Assembly (NCBI GenBank): GCA_054601695.1
Contig: BAAHQB010000179.1
Span: 186,001-250,000 of the forward strand
Reading direction: 5' to 3'
DNA length: 64,000 nt
Source of the DNA: Amorphochlora amoebiformis
Taxonomy: Eukaryota; Cercozoa; Chlorarachniophyceae
Each line of letters opens with the position of its first letter. The stretch's first letter is position 1. Below, piece after piece: positions 28,461 through 57,084 of this stretch. A program made the translations under genes and the position numbers. The notes beneath the pieces were generated by a model that did not search any database, had not been told where the DNA came from, and was given only the letters and a program-made list of their open reading frames with translations.

Positions 28461-28537
28461 GGTAAGAGTACACAAATATAGATATGTACATAATACGTAG
28501 TATTACCACACATACACACACATATATATGTATAATA

Positions 28538-28620
<83 letters not shown>

Positions 28621-29117
28621 TAGGGTAACGCAGGAAGTTGGAACGCACCATGTCCAACCCCAGGTTAGCATAAGACTTGATTACTCTTAACCTTTAAAAC
28701 ACCCTTTTCAACCCATTTTATACATTTGATAACCCTTGACCTTTAAAACATCCGATTTAACCGGTTTTTATATAACCTTTAAAACACCTTAACCTTTAAA
28801 ACACCCGATTTTAACTCAATTCTATACACTTTGATATCGCTTAACCTTTAAAACACCTCAACCTTTAAAACACGCTGTTCAACCCATTTTATACACTTGA
28901 TATTCTTAACCTTTAAAACACCCTATTCAACCCATTTTATACACTAGATAAACCTAACCCTTAACCTTTAAAACATCCGATTTACCCGGTTTTTATATAA
29001 CCTTTAAAACACCTTAACCTTTCAAACACCCGATATTAACCGATGTTATACATCCGTATATATGCATATGTACATGCATGTACTATATACATGTATTTAG
29101 ATGCACACAGTATATAT

Positions 29118-29150
<33 letters not shown>

Positions 29151-29159
29151 GTGTATATG

Positions 29160-29203
<44 letters not shown>

Positions 29204-29423
29204 CATATGCGCATTTATAATATATATACTATATTATATGTAAACATATAATATATACATACATATATAATATATATGTATATAAAATACATTTATAGAA
29301 ATGTATATATATATATATATACATGTATCCATACATATACAGATTAAAACATACATATAAATATATTACCCTGCAATTTAGATTGAGCTATATATACATA
29401 TACACACATTAATATATATTTGT

Positions 29424-29471
<48 letters not shown>

Positions 29472-29691
29472 ATAAGTATATATTATATATCTATATATCG
29501 TACACTGTACAGAAATGTATATATGTATATGCATATGTGTGTATGTGTATATTTGTATTTGTAACTGTACAAATATATATGTGTGTATGTATATATATAT
29601 ATATATATATATATTATATTGTATATATATACATATATGTTTATTTTATTGTATATATATATATATTTATATGTATCTATATATGTACATA

Positions 29692-29742
<51 letters not shown>

Positions 29743-29850
29743 TATATATATATATATATATACACACACATATATATATATATATAATATATATTATAGA
29801 TGGGACCGGGTTTGGGAAGCCCTCGTCAGACCGTGGGGAGTGTAGGTACA

Positions 29851-29892
<42 letters not shown>

Positions 29893-30266
29893 TAATATAT
29901 ATATTATATATTATATATACATACATACATATAATACCTTTGTGTATAAAATCCAACAAAATAATACAGTACCTAGAACGTATCATTCTCCACGATCGTA
30001 TGTACACGCATGTAAATAGTCATCAGTTAACAACAAATACGCATATAAACAGTCATCAGTTAACAAATATACACAACATATCAAATCATATTATATGGTA
30101 CGCAAGTTATGATTTCCAAGATCTCTCTGTGTAACCGTGTGCATGTATTCAAAAACTGTAAATCTAACTCGTTAACAGGGCGGCATATGACTTTGAGATG
30201 GATGGGAGAAAGTTGGGTGCCTTGGAAGGGGTTTACTCTAAGTTTACTAAACGGAACAGCCTCTAG
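18830..30266 (+). CDS. Glycosyltransferase-like protein, tandem copy A, 17 exons
   Basis: Exons: 18830-18936, 19014-19198, 19341-19400, 20209-20261, 20944-20995, 21595-21680, 22544-22585, 23270-23306, 23984-24044, 24436-24492, 24749-24806, 25930-25977, 27175-27225, 27453-27515, 28624-28663, 29800-29845, 30179-30266. Total 1134 nt, 377 residues plus TAG, with every phase consistent. Borders are GT-AG except the exon at 27453, whose donor is GC. Recognisable segments: [51 protein letters not shown] and [12 protein letters not shown]. This order (GLxR start, D-rich strand, then YDxILxxRPD) resembles poorly characterised eukaryotic glycosyltransferase-like proteins; that assignment is inference. 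Two Cys-rich stretches ([15 protein letters not shown]) and an ANIT sequon are also present. No clear signal peptide or membrane segment is seen. Exon 1 is the least certain, though its ATG is conserved in copy B. Confidence 0.8.
25556..25750. repeat. Two 93-bp element copies in copy A intron 11
   Basis: Antisense copies near 25556-25620 and, more diverged, 25683-25750, separated by CCCTAACC. A short CT-rich stretch at 25483-25545 precedes them. The corresponding intron of copy B holds the giant CT arrays. Confidence 0.7.
28686..29040. repeat. Minisatellite, AACCTTTAAAACACC unit family, copy A intron 15
   Basis: Roughly eight degenerate units alternate two forms: AACCTTTAAAACACCC plus CAACCCATTTTATACACTTG, and a shorter form with CCGATTTAACCGGTTTTTAT. 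It is absent from the matching intron of copy B, so it arose after the duplication or was lost there. Confidence 0.75.
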
Positions 30267-31081
30267 ACGCTTTATAATTAGTGTACACATGACAAGATTA
30301 GCACATTCGCCTAGCTGTAGATCCAGTGCAAGAGCTCTCTAATATCTCAGCCCCACTAATCATTGACCCGTTTCTCCTACATGAGAGCTAGGTGTCTAAA
30401 TCTAGTAAATGTTTATATTATGTGATATTTTGGCTTTAATATAGCGGTACTAAATATTCTAAACAATGAATCTCGCATTTAACATATTGACAATAATAAT
30501 ATCTAGGAAATATAATATCTAGATATCATCTAGTCATTATCTAGATTCTATTATGCGACGCAGTCTAGTCTAGCTATATAGTGTATAAGTCTACTAGACT
30601 ACTACTAAGTATTACTGGTACTAGTACACGGTTTTCTAGGTATTTAGGCTGTGGATATAAACTAGATTGTCTAGACCTGTAGAGATCTAGGAGACCCAGA
30701 GACTGTTTGGTCTAATTCTAGAAAATTCTAGAAATTGTCAGATTTTCAATAAATGATATAATGACTCTCGAACTTCCGCCCTGTAGATCGAGCATTTCAA
30801 GCACTGAGTACTTCGGGGCAAGTACCATACGATCTAAGTAGGTACTGTTGGAACCAGTGACGGCTGGGTGCCCCGTTGCAAGCACTGCGCTCGCGAATTT
30901 ATGGATGGACCGCGTCACCCAGACGATCTGATGATCCAATACACACTCCCATACGTAAACGTGACCCTGGATCCATGTGCCTGAGCTCATGCCCAATAGC
31001 TAATCTTCCGAATACCATATCATAGGCTACATTACAGGAGCAGCCATTGTCTTGATTCCTTGCACCCCTTGACCCCATATA
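30267..31081. other. Spacer between tandem copies, CTAG-rich
   Basis: Follows the copy A stop codon. From about 30400 to 30730 it is dense in CTAG, including ATCTAGATATCATCTAG and TCTAGAATTC-like strings. From 30730 to 31080 it is ordinary-composition sequence holding a minus-strand open frame (30718-30996, 92 residues) with no recognisable domain. No gene is supported. Confidence 0.5.
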
Positions 31082-31098
31082 TGTCACCTTGAGTGACA
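31082..31098. promoter_or_regulatory. Palindromic TGTCA-N7-TGACA motif, copy B
   Basis: TGTCACCTTGAGTGACA lies 74 bp upstream of the copy B ATG. It matches the copy A motif in half-sites and spacing. Both are followed by a shared block containing ATACCAACGCGATT and CCATCAAAAA directly before the start codon. Confidence 0.4.
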
Positions 31099-31171
31099 CC
31101 CTTTAATCTCTCCTAGAATAGTTGACTAATAACGGTTTCAGAATACCAACGCGATTTCCCTCCATCAAAAA

Positions 31172-46185
<15,014 letters not shown>

Positions 46186-46675
46186 CGCTGATCGAGCTTA
46201 GTTATACTAGTATAACATATGCATGATGCTTGCAAGTTGATCATCATGAACTGATGAAACTATCGTTGTGAAGGCTCGCCGGCGCTAGTCTAGCTAGTAT
46301 GCTAGAGAGTGAAGCCGGTAGCTTTAGGTAACTTAGCCTATAGCACTAATTTTGTTGATTTACATCCAATGACCCAGATGACTAGTAACACTGTCCTTCT
46401 ATGCCCGATAGTATACAGAGTATATCCGAGTATATCTACGTACTAGATCAGTGATCAGTCATCTGGACCTAGTTGACTAGAATCTAGGGATGTTAGATCT
46501 AATCAGTTGTCTAGGTATAATCGGAAGCTTAACAACTAGAACAAGATCAGATGTATGAGGCTAGCTATCATGACCATGTGTCTACTAGGCCTATCTAGCC
46601 TATGCACGTGTGCAATAGTAACGGTTCAATGACATGTTGGCCTACGTACGTTGATAACGTACATCTAGTATGTGG
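46186..46675. other. Spacer between convergent ends of copy B and the sulfurtransferase
   Basis: About 490 bases of ordinary-composition DNA with many CTAG tetramers (CTAGTCTAGCTAGTATGCTAG at 46284-46305, then further copies). No exon was found. Confidence 0.5.
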
Positions 46676-47200
46676 CTAATCTCCCTTCAGGACCTCACAG
46701 CCTTCGTCGCTCGCCCACTCACTCCAAGCACCGTCGTATATACCTTGATGTTGATGACTCCTACAAATGTAGATATATGATATTGAATAATTATGATAAC
46801 ATGAATAGTATAATTAAATTTATATATATGTATTTATATGTGTATATATGTTGTATATATGTGTATATGTATATATATGTAACAGGTATATGTGTGCACA
46901 AATAGATTTGGTACATGTTTACATTAATGTAATACATAAATGTATACATTTATATATATATATATATATATATATGTTTATATATACTATATGTACTACA
47001 TTATAAATATAAATTATTTACATATTACATAATAAATATAATTCAAATATATATATATATATATATATATGCATGTATATGTATATATATATATATATAT
47101 ATATACATAAATACACATGTATAAATACGTAATACATGTACATAACGTGATTTCTTTAACATGTAAGGATTGGACATATATTTATACATATACATTTATG

Positions 47201-47233
<33 letters not shown>

Positions 47234-47348
47234 ATGTATAAAAGACGACCTGAATCCGAGCTCATACATCGCCTGCATATATATATATATATATGTATAC
47301 ATGTATATATATATATATATATATTTAGTTATATATATTTATAAATAA

Positions 47349-47380
<32 letters not shown>

Positions 47381-47462
47381 GTATATATATTCACATTTAT
47401 ATATGTATTTATGTACATAAATATAGACGTACGTATGTCTATTTATGTGTATAATTTACGTG

Positions 47463-47513
<51 letters not shown>

Positions 47514-48072
47514 ATACACATATGTATACAAACATGCACATACACATATATGTATTAGATACGTGTAACCCAAATTATCAACCAACCCGAATTATTAACC
47601 GACCCGTTATCAACAACCCAAATTATTACTCAGCCCGAATTATTAACCAACCCGAATTTTAAACCAAGCCGAATTATACCAGGGCAACGATGCATGCGGT
47701 AACACCACTCCCACAAGAACTCACTACGCCCTTTTCCATATCCACCTAAAGTTAGGGTTAGGGTTAGGGTTAGGGTTAGAGGGTTAGGGTTAGGGTTGGG
47801 GTTAGTGCTAGGGTTAGGGTTAGGGTTCAGATTATTCAGCATGTCTTTGACCGAGGATCATTGACTCGGTTAGGGTTAGGGTAAGGGTTAGGGGTAGGGT
47901 TAGGGTTAGGGTTAGGGTTAGGGTTAGGGTTAGGGTTAGCATCGGATTATTTAGCATGTCTTAGTCTGAGGATCGTTGACTCGGGGCTAGGGTTAGAGTT
48001 AGGGTTAGGGTTAGGGTTAGGGTTAGGCTTAGGGATATTACTATCTTCAACTCATATATATATATATACCTC

Positions 48073-48128
<56 letters not shown>

Positions 48129-48289
48129 CTATATCTGCCCCTGCGCTTTCGAGGTTTCACTCAAGATTAGGGTTAGGTTAGGGTTAGGGTTAGGGTTAGG
48201 GGTAGGGTTAGGGTTAGGGTTACGGATGCGAAGACCGAGGAGAGCTTAGAGTTTGGGAGGAGTTTACCATTGGAGTCTAGGACCTGGGA

Positions 48290-48327
<38 letters not shown>

Positions 48328-48412
48328 TATATGTACTTTGAGATTCTTTTATATTTATACTTGTAAAAAATATGTAGTTACCATGTATTAAACATATATA
48401 TACATATATATG

Positions 48413-48452
<40 letters not shown>

Positions 48453-49385
48453 CACATATGTATACTACAGGTAACTATACACGTGGATATATACTTCAAA
48501 TCTTTATAGGGTTAGGGCCAGGGTTAGGGTTAGGGTTAGGATCAGATAATTCAGCATGTCTTAGTCCTAGGACTATTGACTCCTTTACAGAGTGGGGCTG
48601 GGTTAGGGTTAGGGTTAGGGTTAGGGTTAGGGTAAGGGTTAGGGTTAGGGTTAGCTTACCAAATTAAACGGGATGTTCACAGCGTTCGGCATATGTCCCG
48701 ACCTTAGGCCTCTAGGGTTAGGGACAGAGTTAGGGTTAGGGTTAGGGTTAGGGTTAGGGTTAGGGTTAGTGTTAGGGTTAGGGTTAGGATCAGATTATTC
48801 AGCATGTCTTAGTCCGAGGACCATTGACTCCTCCACAGTGGGGCTATAGTGCTTTAGGGATCTCCACAGTGGGGCTATAGTGCTTTTAGGGATAGCGTTA
48901 GGGTTAGGGTTAGGGCTAGGTTAGGAATAGGGTTGGGTTTAGGGTTAGGGTTAGGTTAGGGTTGAGGTTAAGCCAGGGCTTGGGGGGTTAGTTAGGGTTA
49001 GAGTTAGGGTTAGAGTTAGGGTTAGAGTTAGGGTTAGGGTTAGGATCAGTTTATTCAGCGAGGACCATAGACTCTTCCAGGTTAGGTTAGGGTTAGGGTT
49101 AGGGTTAGGGTTAGGGTGAGGGTTACGGTTAGGGTTAGGGTTAGGGTTAGGGTTATTCCTGGGGTCGGGAGCCTGTCCGGTGAATCGTTCTTTTGAGCGA
49201 ACGTCAAAGATATTTGTGACTAGGGTTAGGGTTAGGGTTAGAGTTAGGGTTAGGGTTACGGTTAGGGTTAGATCCAGGGTTAAGGGTTTAGGCTGTGTGG
49301 ATATCATATATATATATATATATATATGTATGTATATTGCATATATGATATGCTTATTTGTATGTTTGCATGGATGTATGTGGAA

Positions 49386-49416
<31 letters not shown>

Positions 49417-49417
49417 T

Positions 49418-49497
<80 letters not shown>

Positions 49498-49546
49498 TAC
49501 CTATACGTTACATTTTCATCACTCAACGTGATTCACCTTACATAAT

Positions 49547-49580
<34 letters not shown>

Positions 49581-49656
49581 GCACACAATATATATATATA
49601 TATATATACCCCCGCTGTTGACAAGTTCCTTCATCTTCTGATGTGAAACCAAAAAT

Positions 49657-49697
<41 letters not shown>

Positions 49698-50962
49698 GAG
49701 CTACCGTTAGGGCTAGGGTTGCCAAAACTAGTGTATAATTGTTATGACATACATACATATATACATTACATATACACATACATATACATATATATACATA
49801 ATACTAATATTAGTATTATGTAGCATAATAGCTATATTATATTATATTGTATATAATATTAATATATGTATATATCATATATATGTATGTATGTGTGTGT
49901 ATATATATATATACATGTATATATACATACAAATATACACATATATAGGTTACGGCAGGGTTAGGGTTATGGTTAGAATTCCGTCTGGGTTAGGGTTAGG
50001 ATCAGATTATTCAGCTTGCCCCTAGTCCGAGGACCATTGACTCCTCTACAAAGTGGGGCTATAGTGCTGTTAGAGATAACACCAGATCGTGTTGGTGTGA
50101 GTGTTGAGTGGGTGTTATGGGCATGTGTGTGGTTAGGGTTAGGGTTAGGATCAGGGTTAAGGTTAGGGTTAGGGTAAGGGTTAGGTTTACGCTAGGCCTA
50201 GGGTTAGGGATAGGGTTAGGATTAGGATTAGGGTTAGGCTTAGTTGGGATTAGGGCTACACTATTGTTAGGGTTACGCTAGGGTTAGAGTTACGGTTAGG
50301 GTTAGAGTTATGGTTAGGGTTACGGTTAGGGTTAGGGTTACGCTACGGTTAGGGTCAGGGTTAGGGTTAGGGTTAGAGTTAGGGTTAGGATTAGGGTTAG
50401 GTAGGGTTAGGGTTAGGATAAGGGTTAAACTAGGGTTGGTTACGCTAGGATTAGGGTTGGGGTGGAATTAGGGTTAGGGTTAGGATCAGATTGTTCAGCA
50501 TGTCTTAGTCCGAGAACTATCAACTAGGTTAGGGTTAGGGTTAGGGTTTGGGTTATGGTTAGGGTTAGGGTTTGGGTTAGGGTTAGGGTTAGGGTTAGGG
50601 TTAGGTACCTTTCTGCTCCTTGGCGCTAAAATTTGTTAATTTTTCGGGCTGACTTTTTGGGTCGATTTCTGTCGTTTCTAAAGGCAAGCCTAGGGTTAGG
50701 GTTAAGATGTTAGGGTTAGATTATTCAGCATGTCTTAGTCCGACCATTGACGACTCCACAATAAGATATTGGTTAGGCTTAGGGTTAACGTTTATATATA
50801 TATATATATATTATATATACATATGCATGTATATGTATCTTTTATATGTATGTATGTACTATATATATATATATATATACATGGGATAAAATTGAGTGAT
50901 ATTGCCTGATTCAATCCAAGCGGGGAGGCCACCGTTGAGGACGTACTGGATACATATATATA

Positions 50963-51046
<84 letters not shown>

Positions 51047-51052
51047 GTATAC

Positions 51053-51102
<50 letters not shown>

Positions 51103-51468
51103 CATACTTGCATTTATCTATATACATCCACATACACATAAATGAAATATATATATATGTGTATATGTATATATGTACATATATATATATGTAATAGGTG
51201 TATGTGTGCATACAACATATATATATATTATATACATACATATATATATATATATATATGTATATGTATATATATAGATATACAACATATGTATTATATC
51301 TACACATATATGTAAATTCATGTATATGTATACAAATATATATATATATATATTTCTTTATATATATATATATATATTATTGATATACATACCACATTTG
51401 GGTGTTGAAAATACCGAAACATCCACCATACACGAGGGGCTAATTAGTACCATCATATAGAAACCATA

Positions 51469-51520
<52 letters not shown>

Positions 51521-51852
51521 GTATATGTATCAATATATATATATATATATATATATATTGTATAGATGTAGCCCATATTTGTTCATTATTTAAAGTCTGA
51601 TACGTATATATATGTGTGTGTGTATATAAAATATATATTTTAATATAACAAGTATTATATATATATATATATGATTTGTAGATACTATGTACATATGTAT
51701 ATTCTTTTTATGAATACATAATATATACATATTATGTAACACACATATATACACGCACATACATATATATATATATATTGTGTATATGTATATCTATATA
51801 TGTATTTATATATATATATATATATAATGTATATATATATATATATAATATT

Positions 51853-51884
<32 letters not shown>

Positions 51885-51957
51885 GTATATACATATTTGG
51901 ATATATACCTACCCGAAAACATTCCAATCGTATCGTACACAATGACCTAATACATAA

Positions 51958-51993
<36 letters not shown>

Positions 51994-52131
51994 ATGTATA
52001 TATCATATGTATATATTAATATATGCACATATATATATATATATATAAATATATATATATATGTATATATTTATATATATTATATATACATGTATATATA
52101 AATATACATATATATATATATATATCTATAC

Positions 52132-52162
<31 letters not shown>

Positions 52163-52367
52163 AACATATGTATTTATATAAATACATATATGTATATATA
52201 TATATATATGTCTACATATATATTTATATATATATACATCTAAATAAATAAATATATATATATTACATTTATATTTATATATGTATATATACTATATTTA
52301 TATTTATATATGTATATAGATAATTATATATATATATATATGTATGTATATATATATATACATATTA

Positions 52368-52398
<31 letters not shown>

Positions 52399-52436
52399 AT
52401 ATGCATATAGTGTGTATATATATATATATATATATC

Positions 52437-52469
<33 letters not shown>

Positions 52470-53092
52470 CTCAAAGTCATTAGCTCTAGGGTTAGTGTTA
52501 GGGTTAGGGTTAGGGTTACTGCAATTAGTGTTAGGAATACGTTTACTGCAATTAGGGTTTGGATTAGGGTTACAGCCATTAGGGTTAGGGTTAGGGTTAC
52601 GGTCATTAGGGTTAACCAGGGTCACGACCGTTAGGGTTAGGGTCAGAATCAGATTATTCAGCATGTCTTAGTCCGAGGACCATTGACTCCCCCACAGAGT
52701 GGGGCTATAGTGCTGTTAGGGATAACAGCAGATCGTGTTGTTAGGGTTAGGGTTAGGGCCATTAGTTAGGATTGTTAGGTTAGAGCTAGGGCTTAGCTAA
52801 GGGGGTTGGTTTAGGGTAGGTTACGGCTGGGATTATTGTTAGGGTTAGGGTTAGAGCCGAGGTTAGGGTTAGGTTAGGGTTAGGATTGGGTTTGGATTAG
52901 GGTTACGGTATCATTGTCGTTAATGCCAATTTCGTTGACGTAGTCTGCGAAATCTGGAGAGAGAGAGAGAGGGAGGGGAAGAAAGAGAGAAAGAGAGGGA
53001 GAGAGAGAGAGTGAGAGAGGGAGAGACAGGGAGAGAGAGAGAGGGAGGGAGGGGGAGAGAGAGAGGGATAGAGAGAGAGAGGAAGAGGGAGA

Positions 53093-53138
<46 letters not shown>

Positions 53139-53192
53139 GGGAGAGAGAGGAGAGAGAGAGAGAGAGAGGGGGGGGGGAGAGAGAGAGAGAGG

Positions 53193-53226
<34 letters not shown>

Positions 53227-53245
53227 GAGGGAGAGAGAGAGAGAT

Positions 53246-53277
<32 letters not shown>

Positions 53278-53294
53278 GGAGAGAGAGAGAGAGG

Positions 53295-53342
<48 letters not shown>

Positions 53343-53383
53343 GGAGAGAGAGAGAGAGGGAGAGAGGGAGAGAGAGAGGGAGA

Positions 53384-53431
<48 letters not shown>

Positions 53432-53672
53432 GAGAGAGGGGGAAGGAGAGAGAGAGGGAGAGAGAGAGGAAGAGGGAGAGAGGAGAGAGAGAGAGGGAGA
53501 GAGGAGAGAGAGAGAGGGAGAGAGGGAGAAAGAGAGAGAGAGGGGGAAGGAGAGAGAGAGGGAGAGAGAGAGGAAGAGGGAGAGAGGAGAGAGAGAGAGA
53601 GGGAGAGAGAGAGAGGGAGAGAGGGAGAAAGAGAGAGAGAGGGAGAAAGAGAGAGAGAGGGAGAAAGAGAGG

Positions 53673-53720
<48 letters not shown>

Positions 53721-53955
53721 GGGAGAGAGGGAGAAAGAGAGAGAGAGGAAGAAAGAGAGAGAGAGAGGGAGAGAGAGGGGAAGAGAGAGAGGAAGAGAGA
53801 GAGATAGAAGAAGAGCGAGAGAGAGGGAGAGAGGCGGAAAGAAAGAGGGAGAGAAACGGAAAGAAAGAGGGAGAGAGAGAGAGGGAGAGAGAGAGAGAGA
53901 GAGAGGAAGTGAGGGGGGGAGAGAGGGGAGAGATATGAGTCTGATGTACTACATA

Positions 53956-54002
<47 letters not shown>

Positions 54003-54047
54003 CATACATACATACATACATCATTAGTAGGTCATATTCCACAGTGA

Positions 54048-54098
<51 letters not shown>

Positions 54099-54687
54099 TT
54101 TATATACACATATACACACGTATATATACACACATATAAGATATGCGTAATACACACAAGACACACCAACATTCCACATACCTGTAGCACTCGGCAGCAT
54201 ATGAGGAAGAGGGCTAGGGTCAGGGTTAGGGTTAGGGTTAGGGTTAGGGTTAGGGTTAGGGTTAGGGTTACGATTAGAGTTAGGGTTAGGGTTAAGGTTA
54301 CGATTATGGTTAGGATCAGATTATTCAGCATGTCTTAGTCCGAGGACCATTGACTCCTCCACAGAGTGGGGCTATAGTGCTGTTTAGGATCACAGCAGAT
54401 CGTGTTGTAGGGTTAGGGTTAGAGTTAGGGTTAAGGTTAGGGTTACGATTAGGTTAGGGTTAGGGTTAGGGTCACAGTTAGAGTTAGGGTTGGGGTTAGG
54501 GTTAGGTTAGGGTTAGGGTTAGGATGAGATTATTCAGCATGTGTTAGCCTAGGGCTATTGACTCGCCACTTAGTATCTCAGCAGATTGAGTAGTGTTAGG
54601 GTTAGGGTTAGGGTTAGGGTTAGGGTTAGGGTTAGGGTTAGGGTTAGGTTTAGCGTTAGGGGTAGACAATCAGGGGTATTAAATATA

Positions 54688-54733
<46 letters not shown>

Positions 54734-54775
54734 CATTAAAAAAAAATGTATCATGTATTGCATTTAGGGAAGCTA

Positions 54776-54836
<61 letters not shown>

Positions 54837-55032
54837 ATATGTATATATATATATATATGTGTGTGTGTATGTATGTATATATATATATGTATATATATGT
54901 ACATATATATATATATATATGTATGCATATATATATATATATATATATATATCTATAAATGTACATATATATATATATATATACATACATACACACACAC
55001 ATATATATATATATATATACATATATACATAC

Positions 55033-55077
<45 letters not shown>

Positions 55078-55359
55078 CTATATATATATACATACATACA
55101 TACATATATAACGCATCTAATATCTACCCCTCCCCAAAAAAAAAAAAAAAAAATTTAATCGGGCACTTGGAGTCATCGGATGCCCTATCGATATCGAAAA
55201 ACACCGCATTAGGGACACGTGGACCTAGGGTTAGGATCAGATAAGATAAATTCATCATGTTTTAGCCCCAGGGTCATTCACTCCACCACTCAGAGGGGCT
55301 GCAACGCTGAGAGCGATTAGTGTCAGGATGAATTCATTCAGCATATCTTGGCCCTAGGG

Positions 55360-55396
<37 letters not shown>

Positions 55397-55401
55397 GTAT
55401 A

Positions 55402-55449
<48 letters not shown>

Positions 55450-55493
55450 ATATATATATATATAATATATATATATATATATAATATATATAA

Positions 55494-55532
<39 letters not shown>

Positions 55533-55961
55533 AGCGGTGTACACCTTTCAAGTATTCCTCATATCCCACACGTCCCGTAGCTGGCATCTAAGGTTAGGGT
55601 TAGGGTTAGGGTTAGGGTTAGGGTTAGGGTTAGGGTTAGGGTTAGGGTTAGCGTTAGGGTTAGGGTGAAGAGGTTAGAATACTGGGGTTAGGGTAAAGAT
55701 TGAGGGCACGACTATGATTAGGGTTAGGGTTAGGTTAAGGTTGAAGTTTAGAACACCTACGGCTACGAGTGTGTTAGGGTTAGGGTTAGGGTTAGGGTTA
55801 GGGTTAGGCTTAGGATTTAGAGTAGGGTTAGAGACTGAGGTCATCGGGGTTCAAGTGTAGTTGGGATCAGATTATTCAGTATGTCTTAGTCCGAGGACCA
55901 TTGACCTGAATCCAGTTTACATATGTATATATATATATATATATATATATGGATTCAGATA

Positions 55962-56054
<93 letters not shown>

Positions 56055-56648
56055 GTTAGGTGGAGTCAGGGCGAGGCTTGGGATTGAACATCTCGCCAAC
56101 CCTTCCCAAAACCCTAACCCCCTAACCCTAACAGAGTCAACAGTCAGAACTCGGACTAAGACATGCTGAATAATCTGATCCTACCACGAGATCTGCTGAG
56201 GTCGCTCCCAGCATAACAGCCCAAGTGGCGGAGCCAAGGGAACTAGTGCTAAGACATGCTGAATAATCGAATACCCTAACCTAACCCTAACCCTAACCCT
56301 AACCCTAACCCTAACCCTAACCCTAACCCTAACCTAACCCTAACCCTAACCCTAACACTAACCCTAACCCTAACCCTAACCCTAACCCTAACCCTAACCC
56401 TAACCCTAGCCCTAACCCTAACCCTAACACTGACATGCCAGCTTGCGTCGATAATTCTGGTTGAGGCAGATTTGGCCATTTTGTTAAGTTCTTCAGTACT
56501 AATCACACCTGATTGACGACTAGGGGCCTAGTTAGGGTTAGGGTTTGGGTTAGATTTAGGGTTAGGGTTAGGGTTAGGGTTAGGTTTAGGGTTAGGGTTA
56601 GGTATAAATATGTATGTTTTTTGTATATATATATATATATCTATATTG

Positions 56649-56688
<40 letters not shown>

Positions 56689-56883
56689 GTGTATAAAAAT
56701 GTATGATATATACATGTATGTATACATGTATACACCTGGGATGCGAATGCACGGGTGGTCCGATAGGACCGAAACCTAAGAATACGTATCAATATATATC
56801 TAGTATGTTTAGATACATACATATCATACAATATATATATATATATATATATACATATGTATATTAAAATTACATAGGTGTAC

Positions 56884-56934
<51 letters not shown>

Positions 56935-56948
56935 TATATATATTTATA

Positions 56949-57014
<66 letters not shown>

Positions 57015-57052
57015 TATAATATATTATATATATTATATATATATATATATTA

Positions 57053-57084
<32 letters not shown>

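Noticed and set aside
46672-46905. Plus-strand frame containing [12 protein letters not shown] with plausible splice sites
   Set aside because: It is the complement of the last sulfurtransferase exon, whose minus-strand frame ends in YDGAWSEW and fits the family and phase.
52880-54042. Two Ser-Leu open frames of about 380 residues on the minus strand
   Set aside because: They are repeat translation of the GA array. The only coding part is the small sulfurtransferase exon 52953-52907 at its edge.
56734-56775. Ending sulfurtransferase exon 2 at CAG (56736) instead of two bases later
   Set aside because: That donor gives phase 0 and does not join exon 3 in frame; the next GT two bases downstream does.
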